64,000 nt of DNA from Agapanthus africanus (GCA_030015575.1 JASDDO010000001.1:515339772-515403771); one strand, 5' to 3'; shown: positions 20,254 through 30,930, numbered from the stretch's first letter. Made by a program: numbers and translations. The notes: a model not told the origin generated them from the sequence alone.

Positions 20254-23200
20254 TGTTCCCCTCCGAAAGACGGCGTGACAGGGACGTCTTGCCTGAGATT
20301 CGGGGCAGATGCTAATTGGTGCTATCCGTCCACCTCTCCGAAGATGCCAAGTTGATTTATGGCACCATGTATCGAAGGTTTAAACGGATGCGTCCGATAT
20401 AGCAGACTTCGTCAGATTCCCCCTCGCTTGAGGGGTTTTTGATTGTGGGGACACTCTTCCCTGCAGGCGCAAGCCCCTGCAGTTAATTACGCTACCGCAT
20501 CGCGGTAACCACTTTCTCCTTCTCCAGATGGTCACATCGTGTCGTGTGTATCTTGTTTTGTTTGTGGTTGCCCGTGGATTGTATACGGAGACTGATTTAT
20601 GTCGTCGCCCGTAGGACGTGGATTAGTCCAAATCTGTATTTTCTTAGATTTGGGTTTGGGGTTTTGGTTTGAGGATACGTTAGCCATATTTGAGGCTAAG
20701 ATCAACTCAAACGTTTGTTAAGGATACGTTAGTCTAATTTGAGACTAAGATCAACTTAACGGGATCGTTTAGATCCGACAAGAGAGCAATTGGCTCTATT
20801 GTTCCAGTTTAGGGACATAGTGGTCCATTTAATGTATGGCCGCCAGGACCCGTCACCTCTCTAACGACGTTGAAGGATTACAACGACAGATGTCAGAGGA
20901 GTTCAGAGATGTACCCTTGAACCAAAGTTGATTGGGGGATCTAAAGTCCAATTTGGGACTAAAGTCTGTTTGAAGGTTTAAGAACACGTTAGCCATATTT
21001 GAGGCTAAGATCAACTTAAACGGGATCGTTTAGATCCGAAAAAAGAGCATTTGGGCTCTATTGTTCCAGTTTAGGGACGTGGTGGTCCATTGCCAGTTTA
21101 GGGACATGGTGGTACATCATTCCCATTTTGGGGACAAATGTTAGTTTAAGGACGCATTGGTCCATGAGTTTAAGGACCCCACAGTCCGTATTAATGTGTG
21201 GTTGTCGGGACCCATCACCTCTCTGACGACGTTGAAGGATTACAACGACAAATATCAGAGGAGTTCAGAGATGTACCCTTGAGCCAATGAGTTGGTTGAA
21301 AGAGCAGATGTGCTCAGTTCAGGATGATTTGAGGACTTATGGCCAGTTTGGGCTAAGTCCAATTATTTTTGAAATATTGGCCCTTTGGGCCATTAGATAT
21401 TTATCTGGGTTCAGCCCCTCATCATTCAGCAGTGCTAAACAGAGGTTTGGGGGTTCTGACAACATTTTGTCTTTGACTTCCTCAATTTTGAGATTCATTT
21501 GGAGGAGGGACTTTTGCCTCTGGAAAATTAGACAATTTGGCTAAAAGTAGTGTTAAACATTTAGAGAACAACAGTGTTAAACACTGGAGATAGAACTCTC
21601 AAATTAGTGTTAAACACTAAAAGACAATCAGTGTTAAACACTGGAAATATAATCTTTAATTTTGTGTTAAACACTAGAAACAATCAGTGTTAAACACTGG
21701 AAATATAATCCCCAAATTAGTGTTAAACACTAAAGACAGAGGGGTCACGTGTGGACACGTGAGAGCGCCCAAACGGGGGACTAGATCCCTTTTCTTCGTT
21801 CTGCAATTAAGTGTTAAACACTTTATCATTTCCTGGCCATCACGTGTGGGCACGTGATAGGCATCCATTCATTAGATATTAAAGGGATTTGTTAGGGGTC
21901 ATGTGGGAACACGTGAGAGCGCCCTAAATGTGGAGCCAGATCTCCTTTGTTTTATCCTCAAATCTGCGAATAAATGTTAAACACTTTTCAGTTTTATTTT
22001 GAGCATCACGTGTTGACACGTGATGGGGATTCATGCGCTGACTGTTAAAATGTTTGCTAAGGGGCCACGTGGTAACACGTGAGAGCGCCCAAAACTTAGA
22101 TTTCCCTTGCTTTTTCTTTCTGCGTTTTGGGAGTCACATGGGGGCACGTGAGGCATTGCCTCAAACTTTCTTCCTCTTTATATTTGGGATCTTTTCAAGG
22201 GTCATGTGGGGACACGTGACCTAGTTTTATTCTTTCTTTTCTGATCACTGCGGATTGGGGTCACGTGTCATCACGTGACCAATGTTCTTTATGTGCATGG
22301 AGATCTTTCAAGTCTCTGTTATTTTTAAGAATTAAATTCTCTGTAGGGTTGAACCCTAATTATGATTTTGGAGGAATTAAATTCCTATTGTGAAAGAATT
22401 AAATTCTTATTCAGGGTAAAACCCTAATTATGATTCTGTAGGAATTAAATTCCAATTAGTTTGGGAGAATTAAATTCTCAAAACTCAATTCCCCTTCTAA
22501 GTTTAGGATCTGCATGGCAGGATCTCGACCCGATGAGAATTAAATTCTCATCCTATGGGGAGATATGCTCTGTACAGATCTTCAACCAGAAGAAGAACTA
22601 AGTTCTTTATTTGCAGAAGAGTTAAACTCTTAAATTTTGAGAATTAAATTCTCTTTTTGAAGTTGATCTTTTTCCCTTTTCTCACCTAGGGTTTTCTTTG
22701 TTGAGAATTAAATTCTCCTTTCTTTTCTTCCCTCTTGAGAATTAAATTCTCCTCTCTCTGTTTTTCTCTCAAAAAAAAAGGGTCGATCCCTCTTCTCTTC
22801 TCTTGGCTCCTATTTATAGGAGGAGGCAGAGAATCAATTTGTTTTGTGAATCTTTCATTGAAAGATTTTAATTGATTTCATGATTAATATGATCCTTTAG
22901 ATCATTCAGTGAATTTTATTCACCGTTGGATTTTAAATCCAAAGATATTATATTTGTTATTCTCGGTGAGATTTAGGGGAAATCTTTCCTTGTCTAAGAT
23001 TTTTTTCCATAAATTGGTGATTTTTAATCACTCTTGGATCTTTAATCCAACGGTCCCCATAATCTTTTTCCATTTGGAAAGATTTAGAAGCTTTTAGAAT
23101 TTTAATTCTATTTCGAAAGATTTTAGAGAAATTTAGAATTTTAATTCTATTAAACTGTAAGGCTTTCAAAGCCTGGCACGTGCTGGCACGTGACCCTTGG

Positions 23201-23750
23201 TCACGTGGGAGCACGTGACCCCCAAATTGGTTCTTTTAACAGCCGCTTGTTTATGTTGTTGTTTTAACCATCACGTGTCAACACGTGACCATTGGTCACG
23301 TGTGAGCACGTGATACCTCATTGAGGTAACTTCTGATTTTTAATCAGGGAACAGATTTTAGAATTTAATTCTATTCATTATTTTAGAGGCCTTAAGAGCC
23401 CATCACATGTCTGCACGTGACCCATGGTCACGTGTGAGCACGTGATGCCCCATTGGGGTCTTTTCTGAGTTTTTATTATATCTTTTAACTTCTCCAGCGG
23501 GTTCTTAAAGGTCCATCACGTGTGGACACGTGATACCTCATAATTTTAGATCCCGGATGAATTATGAGGCCCATAATATATCAAATCGAAGAGTTTTTCG
23601 AGATGCTTCCAATACCATCAGAATTTAATAGTTCCTCCTTCGGGAGTTTATCAAAAAACAGCCCATAAGATACTGGTTCGCATTTCCTTAAGCGTATTGC
23701 TGCCATTTGATACCTTGGACTTTTCTGCGCAGAAATTTTTGGTGGGAACA
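20254..23750 (-). mobile_element. 3' LTR of TR-GAG1 (left copy)
   Basis: Runs from TGTTCCCCTCC to GGTGGGAACA, 3497 bp. It is nearly identical to the right copy, with scattered single-base differences, so the insertion is fairly young. It consists mostly of short inverted repeats. Stem-loops occur at 20680-20800 (for example TTAGCC...GGCTAA, TTAGTCT...AGACTAA, GGATC...GATCC, AGAGC...GCTCT). GTGTTAAACAC units fill 21550-21990. Paired CACGTG sites recur at 21740-22285 and 23175-23545, and GAATTAAATTC units at 22325-22750. Short open frames shared with the right copy (21287-21544, 21674-21868) have no known motif. Confidence 0.95.
22807..22822 (-). promoter_or_regulatory. TATA box inside a palindrome, TR-GAG1 left LTR
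   Basis: CTCCTATTTATAGGAG; on the minus strand CTCCTATAAATAGGAG. The strand agrees with gag. The same 16 bp occur at 36080-36095 (right LTR) and 16221-16236 (solo LTR). By position, everything from about 22780 down to 20254 would be transcribed R-U5 leader. Confidence 0.65.
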
Positions 23751-23775
23751 AATGCCCCCACTACTTTGCCCACGT
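23751..23775 (-). other. Polypurine tract of TR-GAG1
   Basis: Minus strand GCAAAGTAGTGGGGGCATTT directly before the LTR start TGTTCCCACC. It is purine-rich and on the strand predicted by gag. Confidence 0.65.
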
Positions 23776-24149
23776 AAGTATGTACGTGGGTGAAGTAGTG
23801 CAGAGTTATGCAGAGTTATGCATGGCGTATGACCAGTTTCGGGTTGGTGTATCACTTTCAGAATCTTGATCTGAGAAGATAACGAGCGGACACAAGCGTC
23901 GTCATTTATCATTGACTCAAATCTCAACTCTTAAGGGATATAGTTCCAAACCCTCATCCCCATAAGCCGTACCCTTCCATTTTTTATGTCTTACTCTGGC
24001 GTGAAGTAGTTTATATGCTCATGAGTAGCTTCTCCATTTCAGTGGCATGTAGCTTTGGCAAGTGTGGCTCATAGTTGGTCTATCTTGACCTCTTTGCAGG
24101 GCAGTGATGGCTTAGGAGACAGGGGTAGGATCTGCCACCTAAGACTTTT

Positions 24150-24345
24150 CAACTTTACGAGCTGTGAGGGTCTCATAAAGACTTTTCTCCCTACGAGTCG
24201 TGAGGATCTCGTAGGTGTATTTTCTCCTTAGGAGTCGTGAGGATTCCTAAGTGTGTTTTCTCTTATAAGTCGTAAGGATCCTATAAGAGAGGTTTCCCTC
24301 TTACGAGTCGAGAGGACCCGTAAGCGGTTGTTTCCCTCCTTGTCG
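24150..24345. repeat. Constant-loop hairpin cluster 1
   Basis: Consecutive units have a near-constant core GTCGTGAGGAT flanked by arms that differ between units but pair within each unit. Examples are CTACGAG...CTCGTAG (about 24191-24214), CTTAGGA...TCCTAAG (about 24227-24251), TCTTATA...TATAAGA and CTTACG...CGTAAG. Related units follow less perfectly to about 24560. Confidence 0.8.
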
Positions 24346-24829
24346 AGATTCGACTTTGGAGAGTGTGACCCGTGGATAGTATGCAAGAGACCGTTTTGGG
24401 CCGACTTGCAGGATCCCAGTGCTTAGGAAACAGGTTTTTTAATCCCTATTGCTTAAGGCTTTATCTCACGAGTCGAGACGAATTGAGAAGTTCTCGCAAA
24501 GACATCAATTTCCTCACGAGTCGAAACGGATCGAGCAGATCTCGCAAGAATATTCTAACGTCACAGTTAACCTCTGCTCTTTACGACAGAAGTCCGTTAG
24601 GGTCTGTGGTACTTAGGGTTTTGGCCGTCGTACCGTTGCATGAGCTGATATATTCCTCGATAGGCAATCATGCTATTCGAGTAGCCCTGCGACTGCCGTG
24701 TCTCTGATCCCTTCAGGGGCTGGACAAGACGTCTTCAAGCAATCCTCCTTGGCAGTTTGACCGTCGGAAGAGCAAGCGTTAGGAATTTGCCATGCCGCTT
24801 TTTACTTGAGGTTAGGCTCATTTTGGAGA

Positions 24830-26735
24830 GCCCCGATGAGTCATAACCACTCCGCGCTGGTGTGGGATGATCTCCGATAGTCTTTTAGGCTTTATATGAC
24901 TTGCCGTTAAGACCCTGAAGCTAGGAATTTGGCCTTTGCTTCGTTTTGCTGGCATTGCATCCTCTGTATCGAGAGGAATGTCGCGGTTGTCTCTAGGTTG
25001 CTGGTGAACCGTCGATGTCTGGAACCAGGGATTTTGCCGTGGCTCCTTTTGGTGATGTTGCGTCTGCTGTATCGAGACGAACGTCGAGGTGGTGACTACT
25101 CCGCATTGGTTCGAGATGATCTCCGATTGTCTCTCAGGCTTTATATGACTTGCCGTTAAGACGCTGAAGCTAGGAAGTTGGCCTTTGCTTCGTTTGCTGG
25201 CATCGCGTCTGCTGTATCGAGACGAATGTCGCGGTTGTCTCTAGGTTGCTGGTGAACCGTCGAGGTTTGGAACCAGGGATTTTGCCGTGACTCCTTTTGG
25301 TGATGTTGCGTCTGCCGTGTCGAGACGAACGTCGAGGTGGTGACCACTCTGCACTGATGTGGGATGATCTCCGATTGTCTTTCAGGCTTTATATGACTTG
25401 CCGTCAAGACCCTGAAGCTAGGAATTTGGCTTTTTGCTTCATTTGCTTTGGCGTGTCCGGATCCTGTTGGAGGAAGGATGCCGTAGTGACATCTCGTCTG
25501 CTGTATCGAGATGAACGTCGAGGTGGTGATCACTCTGTGCTAGTGCGAGATGATCTCCGATTGTCTTTCAGGCTTTATATGACTGGCCGTCAAGACCTTG
25601 AAGCTAGGAATTTGGCCTTTTGCTTCATTTGCTTTGGCGCGTCCGAATCCTGTTGGAGGAAGGATGCCGTAGTGACATCTCGTCTCCTGTATCGAGACGA
25701 ACATCGAGGTGGTGATCACTCTGTGCTGGTGCGAGATGATCTCCGATTGTCTTTCAGGCTTTATATTACTTGCCGTCAAGACCTTGAAGCTAGGAATTTG
25801 GCCTTTTGCTTCATTTGTTTTGGCGCGTCCGGATCCTGTTGGAGGAAGGATGCCGTAAAGACATCTCGTCTGCTGTATCGAAATGAACGCCAAGGTGAAG
25901 CTGGAATTTTGCCGTGGCTCCGTTTGTTTGATTGTCGCGTCCGAATCCCGCTGGAGGAAGAACGCTGGGGTGACAACTCGTCTGCTGTATCGAAACGAAC
26001 GTCGAGGTGGAGCTGGAATTTCGCCGTGGCTCCATTTGTTTGATTGTCGCGTCCGGATCCTACTGGAGGAAGAACGCTGGGGTGACAACTCGTCTGCTGT
26101 ATCGAAACGAACGCCGAGGTGAAGCTGGAATTTCGCCGTGGCTCCGTTTGTTTGATTGTCGCGTCCGAATCCCGTTGGAGGAAGAACGCTGGGGTGACAA
26201 CTCGTCTGCTGTATCGAAACGAACGTCGAGGTGGAGCTGGAATTTTGCCGTGGCTCCGTTTATTTGATGATGTAGCATCTACTGTGTCGAGACGAACATC
26301 GAGGTGGTGACCATTCCACACTGGTGTGAGACAATCTCCAGTTGTCTTTCTGGCTTTATATGGGTTGCCGTCAAGACCTTGAAGCTAGGAATTTAGCCTT
26401 TGCTTCATTTGCTTTGTCATGTTCGAAGCCTGTTGGAGGAAGAACGTTATTGTTGACATTGCGTCTACTGTATCGAGGCGAATGTCACGATTGTCTCTAG
26501 GTTGTTGCTGAACCGTCGAGATCTGGAACCAGGGATTTTGCCGTGACTCCTTTTGGTGATGTCGCATCTGCTGTATCGAGACGAACGTCGAGATGGTGAC
26601 CACTCCACACTGGTGCGAGATGATCTCCGATTGTCTTTCCGGTTTTATATGACTTGCCGTTAAGACCCTGAAGCTAGGAATTTAGCCTTTGCTTCGTTTG
26701 CTGGCATTGCGTCCTCTGTATCGAGACGAATGTCG
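24830..26735. repeat. Tandem array with 186-bp and 112-bp periods in TR-GAG1
   Basis: The GTCGAGGTGG-type anchors fall at 25331, 25517, 25703 and 25889 (186 bp), then 26001, 26113 and 26225 (112 bp). The 112-bp form looks like the 186-bp unit with the TGATCTCCGATTGTCTTTC block deleted. Further diverged units lie on both sides. Open frames on both strands (25297-26043 plus; 25540-26088 and 25776-26321 minus) come from periodicities divisible or nearly divisible by three, not from selection. Confidence 0.9.
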
Positions 26736-26739
26736 CGGT

Positions 26740-27695
26740 GGTGATCACTCCATGTTGATGCGAGGACCAGGATCCGCTCTGGACGTTTCCCACGGGGTCG
26801 AAGAGTGACGTTATCCGCGTTCCACGTGACCAAGAATTTTGCTCTAGATGCTTCACATGGGTTCACTGCCGCGTTAGGCGAGGACTAGGCTTTGCTCTGG
26901 ATGCTTCGCGTGGGTTCACTGCCGTGCTCTGCGAGGACCAGGATCCGCTCTGGACTTTTTCCACGGGGTCAAAGAGTGACATTATCCGCGTTCCACGTAA
27001 CCAGGAATTTTTCACTAGATGCTTCACACGGGTTCACTGCCGTGCTCGGCGAGGACTAGGCTCCGCTCTGGATGCTTCACACGGGTTCACTGCCGTGCTC
27101 TGCGAGGACCAGGATTCGCTCTGGACGTTTTCCACGGGGTCAAAGAGTGACGTTATCCGCGTTCCACGTAAGCAGGAATTTTGCACTAGATGCTTCACAC
27201 GGGTTCACTGCCGTGCTCGGCGAGAACTAGGCTCCGCTCTGGATGCTTCACACTGGTTCACTGCCGTGCTCTGCGAGGACCAGGATCCGCTCTGGGCGTT
27301 TTCCACGGGGTCAAAGAGTGACATTATCCGCGTTCCACGTAACCAGGAATTTTGCACTAGATGCTTCACATGGGTTCACTGCCGCGTTAGGCGAGGACTA
27401 GGCTCCGCTCTGGATGCTTCACACGGGTTCACTGCCGTGTTCTGCGAGGACCAGGATCCGCTCTGGATGTTTTCCACGGGGTCAAAGAGTGATGTTATCC
27501 GCGTTCCACGTAACCAGGAATTTTGCACTAGATGCTTCACACGGGTTCACTGCCGCGTTAGGCGAGGACTAGGCTCCACTCTGGATGCTTCACACGGGTT
27601 CACTGCCGTGCTCTGCGAGGACCAGGATCTACTCTGGACGTTTTCCACGGGGTCAAAGAGTGACATTATCCGCGTTCCACGTGACCAGGAATTTT
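26740..27695. repeat. 171-bp tandem array in TR-GAG1
   Basis: The GCCGTG(C/T)TCTGCGAGG anchor occurs at 26921, 27092, 27263, 27434 and 27605, exactly 171 bp apart. Each unit contains two half-units (CTTCACACGGGTTCACTGCC twice) and a CGTTCCACGTAACCAGGAA segment. Because 171 is 57 codons, an antisense frame stays open across the array (26924-27700). Confidence 0.93.
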
Positions 27696-27699
27696 GTTG

Positions 27700-28465
27700 A
27701 TTATATCTGCATTTCACGGAATTGGGATTTGACTCTCTGTGGGAGTACATCGTCGAGTCATGGAACTGGGAGTTGCTGCTGTTCCGCTTTGCTTGATGAT
27801 GTGTCCGCTGTGACGAGACGAGTGTTGAGATGATCTTTAGGTTATTTGTGGCCCGTCGAGATTCGGCTTCTTCTTCTAATGAAACCTGGGGAGGAGGAGT
27901 GCGACTCCTTCTTTGTTTGCGCCCCTGGATTGTATACAGGGATTGATGTAGCATCACCTGCAGGGCAAAAAGGTTTCATTTTTCCATCATTTCTTTTATT
28001 CTTTCCGCGATACTCTATCATTTCAGCTTTTTATATCGCGAAGGTTGCGATTGCCCAATCATTTCGGCTATTTTTCGCGGTGCCCAATCATTTCGGCTAT
28101 TTGTTTATTTTTACTCGCTGCTTTTTATTGCGAGTTGCCCAATCATTTCGGCTATTTTGCATGCATATATTTTTTTTTACTTGCTGATTTTTATTGCAAG
28201 TTGCCCCATCATTTCGGCTATTTCGTATGCACGTATGGCTCGCTGTTTTTTTTTATCGCGAGTGTGGAACTTGGAATCTGGTGCCAATCTCAGCATCAGC
28301 ATCGCTACAACTGGAATATTGCCAGGAGCGAATCATCATTTGCCATGACAGGACTTGGAATTTGATACCGGTTTAGGCATCAGCATCGCTACAACTGGGA
28401 TATTGCCAGGAGCGAATCATCGTTTTCCTCTGTCGATATTGAACAAAGATGGCTTAGTAAACAGG
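27700..28465. other. TR-GAG1 3' region with LTR-like modules and short repeats
   Basis: GGATTGTATACAGGGATTGATG near 27927 echoes the LTR block GGATTGTATACGGAG. GCCCAATCATTTCGGCTATT repeats occur at 28053, 28082, 28137 and 28203 (the last as GCCCCATC). A CATCAGCATCGCTACAACTGG duplication follows near 28300 and 28380. No gene seen. Confidence 0.7.
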
Positions 28466-28469
28466 GTTA

Positions 28470-29020
28470 GGATCCTGTCGACCAAGGCTTTTGACTTCAT
28501 GAGCCGTAAGGGTCTCACAAAGGTATTTCTCCCTACAAGTCGTGAGGATCTCGTAGGTGTGTTTTTTCCTTAGGGATCGTGAGGATTCCTAAGTGTATGT
28601 TCCCCTGTAAGTCGTAAGGATCTTACAAAAGGGTTTTCTCCTTATAAGTCGAGAGGACTTACAAGGGTTGTTCACCATATGGACATATCCCTAGTCATGG
28701 GTAGGACTTTGCTGGGGGAAATGTTTATTCGCGCCCGTGGATTGTATACAAGGGTCAGTATGAGCCGCTTGTAGGGCAAAAAGGTTGTGGGGGTTGCTTA
28801 AGAACATGTTCAGGTCTCTGTAACTTAAGACTTTCAAATCTTATGAGCCGTGAGAGTCCCATAAGAGAGTTCTCCTTACGAGTCGTGAGGATCTCGCAAG
28901 TGTAATTTCTCCTTAGGAATCGTGAGGATCCCTAAGTGTGTTGCTCCCTTGTGAGTCGTAAGGATCTCACGCGGGTGGTTTCTCCTTACAAGGTCGAGAG
29001 GACCCTATAAGTGTCTTTTA
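28470..29020. repeat. Constant-loop hairpin clusters 2 and 3
   Basis: The same architecture as at 24150-24345, at about 28495-28675 and 28845-29010. Cores are of the GTCGTGAGGAT type with arms such as CTTAGG...CCTAAG, CTACAAG...CTCGTAG, CTTACGAG...CTCGCAAG and CTTATGAG...CCCATAAG. A GGATTGTATAC module near 28738 separates the two clusters. Confidence 0.75.
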
Positions 29021-29021
29021 A

Positions 29022-29475
29022 CGAGGTTGCGCCCTTTCGGGTTTTCACAAACACTCACCGGTAGCCCTGCTGTTTTTACTCACGGAGCCCTTTCGGGTTT
29101 TCATCCGTGCCCACTTTGCTTATGGACATACCGTTTTTTTTATTCTTTTTCTTTTCCTTTTTTTCTCTCTTTCTCTCTTTTTTTTTAAAACAAGGTCGCG
29201 CCCTTTCGGGTTTTCACGAACACTCGCCGGTAGCCCTGCTGTTTTTACTCACGGAGCCCTTTCGGGTTTTCATCCGTGCCCATTTTGCTTATGGACATAC
29301 CGTTTTTTTTTGTTTTTTTTCATTTTTTTTTAACGAGGTCGCGCCCTTTCGGGTTTTCATGAACACTCGCCGATAGCCCTGCTGTTTTTACTCACGGAGC
29401 CCTTTCGGGTTTTCATCCGTGCCCATTTTGCTTATGGACATACCGTTTTTTTTTGTTTTTTGTTTTTTGTTTTTT
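29022..29475. repeat. Three units of a 143-169-bp repeat with poly-T tails
   Basis: GCCCTTTCGG anchors open the units at 29031, 29200 and 29343. Each unit has two CCCTTTCGGGTTTTCA segments, TAGCCCTGCTGTTTTTACTCACGG, and ends in a T-rich tract of variable length after GGACATACCG. Confidence 0.9.
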
Positions 29476-29499
29476 TTACCACGTCAGCCTGAAGATGCT

Positions 29500-29680
29500 G
29501 CGGGTTGGGAGTAGTTTAACGACGTTTCGGTCATTTGCAAGTTTTAGGACATTGCGGTCCATTGTTAGTTTAAGGACGTTTCGGTCCATATCCAGTTTTA
29601 GGACGTAGTGGTCCGCCGTTAGTTTAATGACATTTCGGTCTATTATCCAGTTTTAGGACGTAGTGGTCCGTTGGGCTTTC
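29500..29680. repeat. GGAC...GTCC mini-hairpin repeats
   Basis: Repeats such as GGACATTGCGGTCC and GGACGTAGTGGTCC, with diverged forms, about 35 bp apart. The same words occur in the LTRs (14535-14720, 20815-20835, 21075-21195), so the internal 3' region and the LTR share modules. Confidence 0.75.
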
Positions 29681-29799
29681 TCTATGAATGAGCATGATGC
29701 CCCGGGCATATCCATCCTTTTCGGAGCATGTTGTTGTGGCGGGTTTACTTTCCACTTTTCGGGCAGCGCGAACTTGCCCTGTTGGTATTGGTCTTCAAC

Positions 29800-30831
29800 C
29801 TAGTTTTTGAAGACGTAACAATTTTCGAGTGGGTGACCCATTACTCTGTGGTAGGGACAATAGTTAGGATTGTTAACGTCACCTGGTTGCAATGGACGTT
29901 TTGGATCTGGCAGAGTGATGAGCCTGCTGCGCACTGCTAGCTCGAACAATCTCTTTGTTTTATCTTTGGGAAACGAGTAAGGACGTTTCAACTTCTCATT
30001 GAGGTATCGCGGCTTGTTGTTTTGACGACAAAACGGCCTTGGGTTACTCGGCTGTTGTTGAGTGTTGGCAACAAAGGCCGTTTTTTCCTTTTCCTTTCTC
30101 ATTTCATTTGCTCCGTCGTTTGCGGGTCCGAGATTCTTTCCGGGTAGCGTGAGATTGTACAGCTGAACGTTCTCGCAACTCTCCAATTCTTTTGTTTTAG
30201 AAATGAATTCCTTGAAGAGAGGGTTGAGGGCGGCTTCTTCGTCAGAATCGCTTCCAAAGGTGAGAACTCGTGATCCCCCGGGCTCGTCCCTATGACAATT
30301 GCCGGCAACTCTTTTATGCTCATCTGTCGTATTTTTTCGCTGTCTACGAGCTTTCCGCTTTATTCTATTGACGTGTTGTCTATGAGCGACATATCCTTGC
30401 CACCAACACTTAAAGGAGTTGCAGTCTTCAGTAGGATGTGCGATCCTCTGATGATATAAGCAGAAGTTAGGGTGTACGTCCGTTTCATCAAAATGTATAC
30501 CACCAGGAGAATTTTCTCTGAAAGAGGGCGGCCTCATCCCCATTGATATGACTTTGGCGAATCGTTTCCTTGTCTTAATCCTGCTTTCATTTGCGGCGGA
30601 TGTACCTTGATATGGTGGGAGTGTTTCGACCCTTTCGTCCAGTCGCCGGCGTTTGGCCTTTTCAAATATGGCCATCTCGCGCTCCCGATCAGCTTTACTT
30701 TTTAAACGAATCTCATCCAGAAAAGCGTCGATCATTTCGTCTGACGGCCACACGAATTCCGGCTCAGGCTCTGCCCCCAGTTTCTCAGTGCAAGGAGTTT
30801 TTTCATCGTCCGTAAATGAGTGGGAGATCAC
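29800..30831 (-). CDS. gag: TR-GAG1 gag-region ORF 3: duplicated gag C-terminus with two knuckles
   Basis: 343 codons, in frame with ORF 2 upstream and separated from it by a TAG at 30931-30933, so the two may be one interrupted gag gene. Residues 40-66 are a charged segment. Residues 124-137 are a C-x2-H-x4-H-x4-C knuckle (CLYHQRIAHPTEDC), followed by WWQGYVAHRQHVNRIKRKAR, typical of Tat-type gag C-termini. Residues 251-343 repeat the end of ORF 2 (TAFVANTQQ..., RPYSFP, KRPLQPGDVN) with a second knuckle (CPYHRVMGHPLENC, 325-338). Even the post-stop sequence GKFAL-EKWKVNPPQ recurs. It would bind element RNA. Whether it is translated, by readthrough or not at all, cannot be told. Confidence 0.7.
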   Translation of the reverse strand: MISHSFTDDEKTPCTEKLGAEPEPEFVWPSDEMIDAFLDEIRLKSKADREREMAIFEKAKRRRLDERVETLPPYQGTSAANESRIKTRKRFAKVISMGMRPPSFRENSPGGIHFDETDVHPNFCLYHQRIAHPTEDCNSFKCWWQGYVAHRQHVNRIKRKARRQRKNTTDEHKRVAGNCHRDEPGGSRVLTFGSDSDEEAALNPLFKEFISKTKELESCENVQLYNLTLPGKNLGPANDGANEMRKEKEKTAFVANTQQQPSNPRPFCRQNNKPRYLNEKLKRPYSFPKDKTKRLFELAVRSRLITLPDPKRPLQPGDVNNPNYCPYHRVMGHPLENCYVFKN

Positions 30832-30930
30832 GTGACAAGTTGCCCCCGGTGCGTCCGTCTTCTTTGGAGTGTGCGGCTGTGGTGGGTTTACTTTCCACTT
30901 TTCAGACAGCGCGAACTTGCCTTGTAGGTA

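Noticed and set aside
21287-21544. 85-codon ORF conserved in both TR-GAG1 LTRs (also 34560-34817)
   Set aside because: Conservation follows from recent LTR identity. It is on the strand opposite to the element and is not kept in the diverged solo LTR as far as I can see.
25297-26321. Long ORFs on both strands (248, 182 and 181 codons)
   Set aside because: They arise from the 186- and 112-bp repeats. Overlap on both strands and periodic repetition indicate artefact.
26740-27695. Centromeric satellite suggested by the 171-bp period
   Set aside because: The array lies inside a bounded retrotransposon with target duplications. The length match to known centromere satellites is coincidental.
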